Assembly: GCF_031755915.1 (NCBI RefSeq)
Contig: NC_083387.1
Span: 9,507,001-9,571,000, forward strand
Source: Ziziphus jujuba
Taxonomy: Eukaryota; Streptophyta; Magnoliopsida; Rosales; Rhamnaceae
Reading direction: 5' to 3'
Length of the DNA: 64,000 nt
Below the pieces are notes generated by a model. It saw nothing but the letters and a program-made list of their open reading frames with translations, was not told the origin of the DNA and searched no databases. This document shows positions 23,707-34,664 of the stretch, in pieces; the stretch's first letter is position 1; every line of letters starts with the position of its first letter. A program made the translations under genes and the position numbers.

Positions 23707-26700
23707 GGCCGACCGAAATGAATCTCCGAGATCTCGAGGGACTGTACGGACGGACCTGTGTAATGCTCTCTCTCTCTCTTTCTGTCTCTGTGAGCAGTAG
23801 TGAGGTTTTTGAAGATGGGCTCGCAAATGCGACTAATAAGAGGACCAATTTCTAAAATGCACAAGCTAAAGAGGGCTCAGATCAGATGGTGTGGATGGGC
23901 TAGGATCTAGTGCGGGTAAACGTAAATAGAGCCACAGTACCCACCAAACCAAATTGCGTCGCTTTAGAATATGTTATACTATATCGCTAAAATTGCCCAC
24001 AAATCTTAACTTAATTACAGAGAAAAAGGTGCATAGGAATTTTTGTTTTTGCTACGATTGAGCCAGGTGGGTAATAATTAACAAATACTACATAATTGTA
24101 ATTTTCACATATATTATTTATAAACCATCACTTTTTTTTTTTCATTTTTTATTACACCATCATTATTTTGACTCTTAAATTGTACAGATGAAAAGTTAGT
24201 TAATCGGAACTAATTTATTTCAGATGATAAAATTATTTTTGTTTTGTTACAAAATATATTGCAAAATTTACGAATCTATACAAGTTTTTGATATTATACG
24301 TTGCATTGGCTAGCTCATTTTTCTATAATAATACAATTTTGAGATATCTTAATTCACGGGATATGGTTTTTTACTTAAATACCTGTAGATATTTTTGTTA
24401 TTTGGGAGAGAATTAAAAATCCAGTCCTTTTTAATCATTAATTATTGAAAATGTATTGCATTCAATTAAAATGTAAGTGCTATTTATTTATTTATTTTTT
24501 GTAACTTTTTTTTCTTACTGTTTTATAACGATGCCAAAACAACTCTGGATAAATTATTTCTTACTTCTTTGCTTAAAGGAGAAAATGTCCATTCAATTAA
24601 AAAATTTTCTTAATCTCACTGCTTGAGCAAATATACCTATAGAGCAAGTAATATGTCCGTTCTGTCAACTTTTGGAAGGATTTAATTAAGGGTATATTTC
24701 ATCCCCTTCTTTAAGGTTTTGGTTGATCACATTGCACCCTTTGATATTTTCCTAAGTCGTAATTATTTTCCATATGTTAATCGCACTGTACTTTCTAGGA
24801 TTTTCCTAAATTGTAAACATTTTCTATGCCATTGGTCTGATTGTTAAATGTAATGATGCAAGAGTAAAATTGTACATTTTATTTTTAAAAGCTATTGACA
24901 GTCCATATAGGCATTTGGGATGAGTGCTAAATGTAAATGACAAGGATTCCAATGCAATATATCCTTTTTTTTAATAATTTTAATGTTCTTCTTTATCTCT
25001 CTCTCTCTCTCTATACACACATATATATATATATATATATTTTTTTTTTCTTTAACTTTAAAGTATAATTACTAACAAGTATAAATATTAAATACAAATA
25101 ATTAAAATTGAAAATGTATATAGTTAAAACTAACTTTTTTGGATTAAAAATAAGAATGTAACTAAACAATACATATAAAGATTAAAAAAATTAATATCTT
25201 TTCAAAACAAAAATTAATTTTGTAACCCTCACCAATCCAATCTCTTTAAAAAAAAAAAAATTTAATAAAATCATATAATATTACATTTATCCTTTAAATG
25301 TTCATTTATGTATAATTAGATTACACATAAGCTAATAAGATAATAATATTAAATTAATACCATATAATTTTGTAAATGTTTTAGCAAATCATTTGGTACA
25401 TGCATATGTTATTTTAATAATATACTAAAATCTTAATTATTGTAAAGTATACTTTATTCAAATACAAAAAAACTATTATTATTTTTTTAATGCTAGCATT
25501 TGAAAGTGATCCACAAAGATTACAAAAGAAGTTTGATAATTTTTACTATCAACCTAATAGGTTGACCTAATATGAAATTAATTATATATGTAATATATAT
25601 TATACGTTGTCATTCTTATATATAATTTTATTATTAGATTTTGAATTAGTTTAAAAATTAAAATTTAAAAATATATTTTAAATTTATACAAATCTTATAA
25701 AATACTAAAGTTCTATCATGAATCCAAATATATACTTATAGATTTTTTATGACGTAAATGCAAATATGAAAATAAAAATAATAATTTTTGAATAAACTAG
25801 TGTCTATAAATGATATATTAACAACAATTTTTTTAAAAAATTATTATTTTATCACATGTCAGCAAATTCTTGTGATAGAAAGACTTTATATCTTTAAATC
25901 TCAATTATAAAAGAAATTTAAAAATTCATAAGAAATATTTTAAATGTATGGTTTTCTATCTTGGTAGTTTTCAATGTGAAAATTAATATATATATATATA
26001 TATATTATTATTATTTTATCCTTCAAAACTTGAACAGCTGTGTTTATTATTTTATATCTTACAGTATTTAAATTTAAAAATAAAGTCATGCATACTTTCT
26101 AATAAACATTCTTAAATCATTATTATTTGTTGATGAGTTTCGTATGCTCAGTACTTTGGCATGGAAACTGAAAAAATTATGTTTTCTCTCCGCGGCATTA
26201 AGTCAAATTCCGGACTGTTTAAGATGTTTAAAAAAAAAAAAAATATGTCTAAAGACTGAAAGCTTTGTCCTTTTAGATTTAAGGCATACTAATGTCTATT
26301 AAGACTTCAACACAAAATAATTTTTCAAAATTTAAAAATTTGTGACCTTTTGAAATTTACTTTTATAATCTAAAAATAATATGGGAGTCCTGATCGAGCA
26401 TCCATAAATTTTGCACACCAAATAGGATGACCAAAAAAAATTGACACAAATTAAATAGAATATATGATTACATCTATAATGTCATATAGGTTATTTATCT
26501 TATAATATATGTATTATTAATCAAACTAACATATAAAAATTTAATATATATTTTCAAACAAAAATACCAATCCACTTGGTGATAGGATTTATGGTTTTCT
26601 TTTAAATTTGTAGTCAGTGTAGTTGTTTTATAATCAAATTAAAAATATATGGAGGAAGTCAAGTGAAGGTAGCTAATTTTCTTAAAAACAAATAAATATA

Positions 26701-27331
26701 GTTGTTTTATAATTAAATTAAAAATATATTTAGTAGTAAAAAGTTAGCAAATTTCCATAAAAGTGAATAAATAAATAACTCAAGTATAGTTAGCATTTTT
26801 GGAGAACCATATTGTAAAAAAGAAAAATATTGATACCAACACCAAAGAGTCAATGTACCAATGTTAAAGATAAATTAAAATCAGGTAACGCATATCATCA
26901 TGGAGATATAATCAGCATCTTAGATCCTATACACCAAAACAATTCATGTAAATAATTAGCACATACATGCATAAATAGATTATATAAACAAATTAATAAG
27001 CTGTATAATTAATCCCTTCCCATGTTTTTCTTTTTTCCTTAAAGAAACAATAAAATATACAAATTAATAAATACACCAGTGAGAACCATCAACCATGAGA
27101 CTCTTGACGACGGCGTTTCAGTTGGTAACGTGACCACCATTCTTGTTCAAATATTAATTCATTTTCGACTTGTAGTCAGCATGTCAAAATACAAGACGGT
27201 GCGAATAAAATGCGTCGAAAAATTAGAAGAAAATAAAAATTATAAAAAAAAAGAAAAAATCTGTCAATTTTTCGCCATTAATTCAAATTAAAAACCAGCA
27301 TGTTATGATTATGCGAATAATCTTCAAAATG
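23707..27331. other. Intergenic between coatomer gamma and PERK
   Basis: 23707-23830 is the CT-rich (on the coding strand, GA-rich) 5' region of coatomer gamma. From about 24000 to 27000 the DNA is very AT-rich, with TA repeats near 25020-25040 and 25989-26006 and a ~79-base imperfect tandem duplication at 26620-26775. No gene or complete transposon is recognisable. Confidence 0.5.
26620..26775. repeat. Imperfect 79-bp tandem duplication
   Basis: The unit beginning TAGTTGTTTTATAATCAAAT at 26620 recurs at 26699 (with ...AATTAAAT) and continues in register through AAAAATATAT to the shared GCTAATTTTC/GCAAATTTCC and AATAAA ends. Two copies only. Confidence 0.7.
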
Positions 27332-30300
27332 TTAATTCTGCACCCGAGAGGCTTTCCTGCCGATCTCGCCGGAGGATTCGCTACTGGAGGAAGGATTTAG
27401 GCCGTACTCGCTGGTAGCCCCATATTCACTGCTTGCATAGTTCTGGCTGTCCAATGCCATTTTCCTGAACTTCTTCATGTCAGCACTGTATGAGCTAGCA
27501 TCGTAATCAGAACTGCTTGAGGTACCGCCACTAAAATATGAGCTTTGCCCTGGTTTCACTCCCTCGTTCAAATCTTCCAGTGACACGTCACCTTCCAGTG
27601 CACGCACAATCTGTGCTCCCAAAATTATTTAAAAATATATATATATATAATATGGAATATGTATCTTTTCTTATTATTTTTTAATTAAAGAAAAGTTAAC
27701 TAAAATGAAATTATGACCTGGCTCATCTTGGGTCGTCTTCTTGAAGAATGACGAATGCTTGCAGAAGCACAAGCCACCATGCGTGCCATCTCAAGCTTGT
27801 CATAGTCGTCCTCCAAACGTGGGTCCACTAACTGATCGTAGTTTCCTTCCTCCAAAGCACGAACACAAATTGGCCTAGCCTGTTAATCATTACGCATTCA
27901 TAAATTATAACCCCTTAACCAAGCAATTCCAAAATAATTTGAACTATATATTAGTGAGCTAGCGTTCCAACCCAATCAACCAAGCTGTCCTCCATATAAT
28001 CACCAGTAGTGTCCACAGGACGTCGTCCAGTTATCAGTTCCAATAGCATAACACCGAATGAGAAAACATCGGATTTGTCTGTTAGCTTTCCGCTTGAAGC
28101 GTACTCAGGAGCCAAGTACCTGGATATTATTGTTAATTTGATGTAAATACCATATATAATAGGTGGTCCTATATTAGTGCAAATAGGATTATTGAAGTTG
28201 CTCGCTCATCATAGAAAAAAATTATATTGGTTAAGAAATGCATATTTAAACAATATTTATGTACTCTCTCTCTATATATATACATGTTGTAGCCTAATTC
28301 ACCGAATAGTTAATTTTGTGTATGATTAAATTAGGAGCTTATTAAGTTCCTCACCCAAATGTTCCCATGACGCGAGTAGACACATGGGTGTTGTTGTCTT
28401 GACTAAGCTTTGCCAAGCCGAAATCCGACACCTGAATAATGTACGGGTAATTTATTAAAACTCCAATAAATATTTTCATTTTCTTATCTTTCAATACTTT
28501 TTACTCCCTGGACTTACGTAACAAAACTAAAGATTATATATCAATGTTGGACGTACCTTAGGTTCAAAATTAAAGTCAAGTAGAATATTCGAAGTTTTAA
28601 TGTCTCTGTGAATAATGCGAGGATGGCCTGCAAATTTTGAAATAAAATCATTAATCAGCAAAAAAGATAGAGAGGGAGACAGAGTTGCAAAAATTAACTA
28701 CTTACAATCTTCATGCAGGTAAGCTAGTCCTTTGGCCGATCCCATTGCAATTTTGAACCTAGTGGCCCAGTCCAATGCACGTCGATCCTTTGGCGCTATA
28801 TATCATTCGAGTTTGAAGACGAGATTAATCAATAAATAAAATTAATGTTGAACAAATTGCTATAGAGAAATAAAAAAATTTCGTAGAAAAAAAAAAATAC
28901 CGTGAAGATGAGCTTCGAGGTTGTTATTGGGAAGAAACTCGTAAACCAATAATTTTTGACCACCTGCAATGCAATAACCAACAAGCGAAACAAGGTGGCG
29001 ATGATGAACTCGGCTAATAATTTCAACCTCGGCCTGAAACTCTCTATCTCCTTGTCCACTACCCGATTTGAGACACTTGACAGCCACCTCTTTGCCATTT
29101 GGCAGGACTCCTTTGTGGACGTACCCGAACCCGCCTTGACCCAATAAATTAGACTGGGCGAACCCGGATGTAGCAGAGGCTAGCTCTTCGTATGTGAAAG
29201 CGTTCTTGTTGAATCCCATAGATGGTGGAAGTGGCGGGGGAGGCAGAGGAGGACCATGTGGACCGGAGAAATTGGAACTCATGTCGCTGCTGCACATGTG
29301 CGGTGGCGGCGGCGGTGGCATTGGCCAACCACCACCGGCATTGCCTGAATTCATTGTCACTACGTGGTCGTTAGGTTTGGGTCCGGTTTGCCAATTGTTA
29401 TTGTTGTGTGGTGTATGGTTGTAATATTGACCTCCTGAAACAAAATAATTAGAATACTCATTATGTACTATTGAATTTTTTATTTATTTATTTTTTTCCT
29501 TATCTCTTTGATAAATACTAGTGGATGGTTTACTAAGGTGCATAGAATTTGAGAATAACTTCTAAAAGTTACAGCTTAAAAAGTAATGATAAAAAATTGC
29601 ATGGTTTTGATGCTTCAAAATTCCTATGCACACAACCTATTACATCATATGAATCCCATATAGAATTATGTACAAGGAGTTTGTAATTTTTGTCCTTTAA
29701 TTTTTTTTTTTATTTAGAAAAGAATGACGCAATTTGTTTTTTCAGAATAGAAAAGTAAAAGTTATTTTAAATTAAAGATGAAAATGAGAAAATTAAAGAT
29801 TATAAGTGCCACTTTTTTTATTTGTCTTGAAAATCCGGTTTTGAAATTAAAAAATTATTGTTTTAATTCTTCCAAAGCTACCAGAGCCATAATTATAGCA
29901 CGATTAAACATTTTTTCTTTTAAAATGATGATTAAACTTAGCATGCATTGCAAATTTGGAAGGATTCCAATGAGATCACATAAATTATACCATGAATTTT
30001 TTTTTTTCAATTCACCGAAAAGAAATTGTCAACTTGTCATATATTATTCATAGTATGCATGTTAATAATAATAATAAAAAAACAATTAATTTGTCAAATT
30101 GTTTTAAGAACGAAGGCTTAGATGGGACTGATATATGTACCTTGGGGTCCGCTATCCGCGTAATACGACGACGTGGGCGGTCTTTTCTTTTTCTTTTTAG
30201 TGCATGCGACGAAGATCGCAACCAGGACAAGAAGCAGGAACACTGCCCCAACCGCAACTCCTACTATGAGACCCGTATTGGAAGAGCCCGAACCACCCGA

Positions 30301-30756
30301 CGGAGAATCATTAGAGTTTGAGTGCGGCGAGCTTTTCGATGGGGACAATGATCGCGGTGGAGGAGGCGGTGAATCGCCATCAGAGGAAGATTGGTGTGGC
30401 TGTGGCGGTGGTGGATGGAAGTCACCTTTTCCTCCAGAAGGCGGAGGAGGAGGCGGTGGAGATGATTGCGAACCAGACGGTGGAGGTGGTGGAGAGGAAT
30501 CGGAGTCTTGCGGTGGTGGAGCAGGTGACGAAGGAGGTGGGGAGGCTGGAGGAGGAGATGATGATGACGATGGAGGTGGTGAAGATGGTGGCGGAGATGA
30601 CGGTGGAGGTGATGAGGGAGGCGGCGATGATGGTGGAGGAGATGATGGAGGAGGTGAAGATGGAGGTGGAGATGAGGGAGGTGGTGATGAGGGTGGTGGA
30701 GATGAAGATGGTGGTGAAGGTGGGGAATCTGACGGAGAAGGGGATGTAGAGGACAT
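27332..30756 (-). CDS. PERK: Proline-rich extensin-like receptor kinase (PERK family)
   Basis: A plasma-membrane Ser/Thr kinase whose extracellular part is thought to contact the cell wall. Eight coding exons: 30141-30756, 28901-29434, 28706-28795, 28557-28627, 28355-28431, 27972-28119, 27718-27879, 27332-27610; 658 residues. Residues 1-160 are repeats of [10 protein letters not shown] transmembrane helix follows at about 162-185 ([20 protein letters not shown]) with a basic stop-transfer KKKKKR. After an Asn/Pro-rich juxtamembrane part, the kinase starts at FTYEEL. It has a GQGGFGYV loop, catalytic lysine VAVK (about 325), [15 protein letters not shown] and GTFGYLAPEY, so it should be active. 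The tail is Ser/Tyr-rich. Arabidopsis PERK5 (At4g34440) lies in the same position, but paralogue identity is not certain. No N-terminal signal peptide is seen, as is usual for PERKs. 30756 is the first in-frame ATG. Confidence 0.95.
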
Positions 30757-30840
30757 TTTCGGAGCTCCCGACCAAGATTTCACCCTCCAAAGGTGCCGGA
30801 AATACTCCGATTCTCCTCCAAACGATGACCCCAAGAACCC

Positions 30841-30867
30841 CTATTAATCAATAAATTACAAAATAAT

Positions 30868-30899
<32 letters not shown>

Positions 30900-31181
30900 C
30901 TTTCATGCATTACAAGAAATATCAATTTTAGCAATGCCCAAACAAAAAAAAAAAAAAGAGATTTGAGTTAGAATTCAAATTTTGATCTATTATATAATAT
31001 ATATATATATATATATTTCTCATGCATTACAAGAAATTAATATCAATTTAGCAATGTAACAAGTAAAAAAAAAAAAAAAAAGGGATTAGAATTGAATTTT
31101 TGATGTTATAATGATGTTGGTTTCGAAGTGAAAGAAAAACAACAAAAGAGAGAAATGGTGACGGCGGAGAGGTGGGAATAC
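30841..31181 (-). other. Probable 5'UTR intron of the PERK gene
   Basis: On the minus strand a good donor (CAG|GTATTC) has its exon edge at 31182 and an acceptor (TTAATAG|GGG) has its exon edge at 30840, 84 bases before the start codon. The segment between is very AT-rich with TA microsatellites and a ~119-base tandem duplication (30872-31110, shared core CATGCATTACAAGAAAT). This is inferred from splice-site appearance only. Confidence 0.45.
30872..31110. repeat. ~119-bp tandem duplication with TA microsatellites
   Basis: Each copy contains a (TA)n tract, then CATGCATTACAAGAAAT, then CAATTT(T)AGCAATG, an A tract, and a block with TTAGAATT. The copies start at about 30872 and 30991. The array lies just upstream of the PERK coding exon. 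Confidence 0.75.
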
Positions 31182-31760
31182 CTGAAGGAGAAGGGCACAC
31201 GCAGGAGAATACTCAAAAATTAATTAATTAATTATTCAGAGGAAGGAAATTAGAAAGACCAGGTTGCATGGTGATTGTGGCATCAAGAAAACAATGAAAC
31301 CGTGTTCGCTACCTCAGACCACCTCCTACAAAGCAGGGAATGTTTTCTGTACAAACTTCCAACCTACTATTTTTAACCACATTTTTTTCTCTTTCTTTTT
31401 CTATTTTTGACCTGAAAAATTTTATTTAAAAAAAAGAAGAGAAAACACATGTACCCTCTTTTTTCAATTTACAAGGGGGGGCATTGTTGTCTGACTGTTA
31501 CGATTTTATTGACGGCATAACTCACAAGGCAGACTCGTTCATTCTTCAAAGTTCAAACCGAAATGTTTGGATTCCCCTTATTGAAATCGGATTCTCTTTT
31601 TATCTGATTATAATCTAATAACATATGCCCCCTTTTTTTTCCCTGTATTCTTCTATTTGTTAATTTTTCGACATTTTAATTATTATTTTAATATAATAAT
31701 CTAAAATAAATTGTAAGAAAATATGATAGCTTAAAATTTTCTACAAATTCTAACGTAACT

Positions 31761-31796
<36 letters not shown>

Positions 31797-32970
31797 GAAA
31801 AAAATCATTTAAACATTACAAATAATAAAATATTTTAAAATCTGTATGACATTACTAAAAAAAAAAAAAATAAGAAAAAAAAATAAGGAATTGAAAAAAA
31901 TAATATTTTTTTTTATGAAAAAACTAGAAAAGTACTAAAAGATTTTTTTTAAAAAAAATAATATTAAAAAGAGTTTAAAATAATTGCATAACTGCCAGAC
32001 TTACCTCCTGTGGTACATATACATATATATATTTCTAAACGTTCTTTTTACATATACTTAGAAAAGTTGTTTTCTTGTTTGAATTAAATACTTACAAATC
32101 AGTTGTGGCAATTACCATGTATATTTTATTTTTATTTTATTTTTCTCCTCCAGTGAATTATTGTTTTCTCGAATTTTTTTGGTGTATCTTATAGTGTGTG
32201 TGTATATATATATATATATACATAAATTTGAATTTTTTATTATTTTCAAAAATATTTTTTTTCAGATTTTTAAGTAGTTTCACAATGATTAAAAGTTAAT
32301 TGATCATGTTTGAACAATATATTAATCTTTCTATTAGAAAGAACAATATTAAGTTTTAGTCTAATATATTAATTACGTTGACTTAATAAAAAATTAACCA
32401 TGGTTTTTTAAAAAATAAAAAAATTAATCATGCTTTTTAAAAAATAAAAATTAACCATATTTAGATTGAAGTACAATTTTTTAATGCCATATGGCAAAAC
32501 GTCCTTGCAAGATTAGACAAAGATTAAATGAGGATCCTTGTCCTTTTTACCCTTTACCCTGAACTAAAATCCCATGCCAGGGATCTCATCCCTGTTTTTA
32601 CCTATTTTGTTCTCTGCAAATTACAATCTCATACAGTCATGTATTCCAGCTAAGCATTATTGATTTTTTTTTTTTTTAATGAAAAGCATTATTAAATGTT
32701 TGTGTATTGAATGAAATTGATTCAAATGATCTATAAAATTTTGGATTTAAGCATACATTTTCTTTTTACTTTTTAAATTAAAATTGTTCTGATAATAAAA
32801 AAATAAATATATAAAAATTATGTGCCTTTTTAGATCATGCAATAATGACAAAGCTTTGAAAAATATGTATATATATATATATGTATTTTGGTATATAACA
32901 GGTTTTTTTCTGAATAGTAAATAATAAGTTTCTAAAAATATATTAATGCAAGAGCCATTAAATTTTTTGA
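31182..32970. other. PERK upstream region, AT-rich
   Basis: Likely PERK promoter and spacer. It holds a TA tract at about 31764-31792 and several A/T homopolymers. No gene or complete element is recognised before the hAT-type MITE at 32979. Confidence 0.5.
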
Positions 32971-32978
32971 TTAAATTA

Positions 32979-33538
32979 TAGGAATGTCAACGGGGCGGGG
33001 CGGGGCCGGTTTTTAAAATCACCTCTCCGTCCCCGCGATGAATTTTACATTCCATCCCCGCGATTTTCTCCGTTTATTTAGGTGCGGGGCAGGATCGGGG
33101 ATTTTGCGGGGCAGGGATGGGGCAGGACGGTTTTTCCTATTTTGTTTTTTAATTGATTTTTTTTTAGAAATTTATATAAAAAAATTATTTTATAATTAAA
33201 ATATAAAGGAAATGACTACAATGCAATAAAAATATAATAAAATACATTAAAGAACAAATTTACAATTATAATAAAATACATATTTAAAAAAATAAATGAA
33301 AAAAAAAGAAGAAAATGATTTTACATAAATGAAATTTTATAAAAAAAAAATAATAAATAAATATATATATATATATCGGGGTGGGTTCGGGGTGGGGTTA
33401 TTATTCCCCGTCCCCGACTCGGTTTTTAGGCATTTGCCCCGAGTTCATCCCGCATCCCTGAATTTTCGAAGAAAAACCGCCCCATTAGGGGCGGTGCACC
33501 TTGGGTATCGGGCCGTGCGGGGTAAATTGCCATCCCTA
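32979..33538. mobile_element. Non-autonomous hAT-type element (MITE), 560 bp, with 8-bp TSD
   Basis: The left end reads TAGGAATGTCAACGGG; the right end, reverse-complemented, reads TAGGGATGGCAATTTACC. These are terminal inverted repeats of the hAT type. Both sides carry the same 8-base target duplication, TTAAATTA (32971-32978 and 33539-33546), as hAT insertion requires. The subterminal regions are strikingly GC-rich (GGGGCGGGG and CCCGCCCC blocks) inside AT-rich DNA, while the centre is AT-rich with a TA microsatellite. No transposase is encoded, so it depends on an enzyme from elsewhere. Confidence 0.92.
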
Positions 33539-33546
33539 TTAAATTA

Positions 33547-34285
33547 TGTTTACCAAGTGATGAGAAAAAGATTAGTGGTTGATAAAGCACTAAATCTTGA
33601 AATTATTGAGAGTGAATCCAATAATATCATGCTATATTATTACATTAGTTGATAGACAAAATTTGGTGATTTAATTTTGTTAAAACTCCTTTCAAAAAAA
33701 AAAAATTTTGTTAAAACTATGGTTATTTTACCCTTCAAATATACTAAAATGTTCAAGATCCAAAAAGTTTACAATATTATAAGTGATAGAGTGCAATTAT
33801 TTTATTGGTTTAGATTTAGTATTAAAAAAAAAGGTTTAAATTTAATTAAATTTAATTTTTTAAAAGTCTATTTATCCATATCTAAATTACATTATTTTTT
33901 CATCATATTTAAACTATATTATTTTTTCAACCAATAAAAAAATAAGAACTATTGGTATCTCTAAAATGACTTTAAAAATCAGTTATTTTATTTTTCATTT
34001 TTTTATTAATCAATATTAGGTATTTTTTTGTTATTAAACACATATATTTGTTTGAAATTAAGTATTACATATGTTCAATTAGAATTCATTTTCCTCGATA
34101 TAAATCATTAGCCTCCTACCACTTTTTGATTTTTCAAATCAAGGCAAAGAGAACTTGTACATATTTTTTGCACTGACTATTCTTTGATAGATGTTTTTAC
34201 ATTCGACTTTAATTAAAGAAATGATTTTGAAACATTTGAACAGAAATATATACTTAATAAAATTGACGAAAAAATGGCACAATAA

Positions 34286-34320
<35 letters not shown>

Positions 34321-34400
34321 GAAGGGGGTCAGATAAGGGTTACAGGTGGAAGGATTCGACAGGACATTCACATTGACGAAAATCACCAACCTATTGTGGA
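33547..34400. other. Intergenic spacer before the Rab7 gene
   Basis: AT-rich. It contains a poly(A)-tailed stub with 15-base flanking repeats (33673-33718, listed separately) and an A tract of about 36 bases near 34280-34316. Nothing else is recognisable. Confidence 0.5.
33673..33718 (+). mobile_element. Retroposon stub with 15-bp target-site duplication
   Basis: AATTTTGTTAAAACT occurs at 33673-33687 and again at 33704-33718. Between them is CCTTTC followed by an A run. This is the same pattern as at 7914, 48734 and 57189, here with the poly(A) on the plus strand. Confidence 0.55.
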
Positions 34401-34664
34401 TACTTATTCTCGGAAAATAAAAATAATTGTAAAAAAGGAAAATTAAATTCGGTTTGGCTTGGTGTGATTTCAAACAAACAACAGGTCAGTCCAGCTTTGG
34501 AAGGGCAAAGACTAGAAAGCTCCGACCAGAAGCAGCGTAGACAAAACCGTATAGAAAGGCAGGTCTTCTTTCTGTCTCCTCCACAATACCCTATTTGAAG
34601 CCGCTTTTCAGACTCTCTCTCTCTCTCTCTCTCTGAGATCGTTTTCCAATTCCATATCCGTACG

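Noticed and set aside
30173..30847. Long plus-strand open frames rich in Gly, Asp and Glu opposite the PERK exon
   Set aside because: They are the antisense of the SPPPSSPPP coding repeats; low-complexity codons keep several frames open. The minus-strand frame joins seven further exons into a kinase.
33329..33652. A 107-residue plus-strand open frame near the MITE
   Set aside because: It consists of the GC-rich right end of the hAT-type MITE plus AT-rich flank; no domain and no start context.
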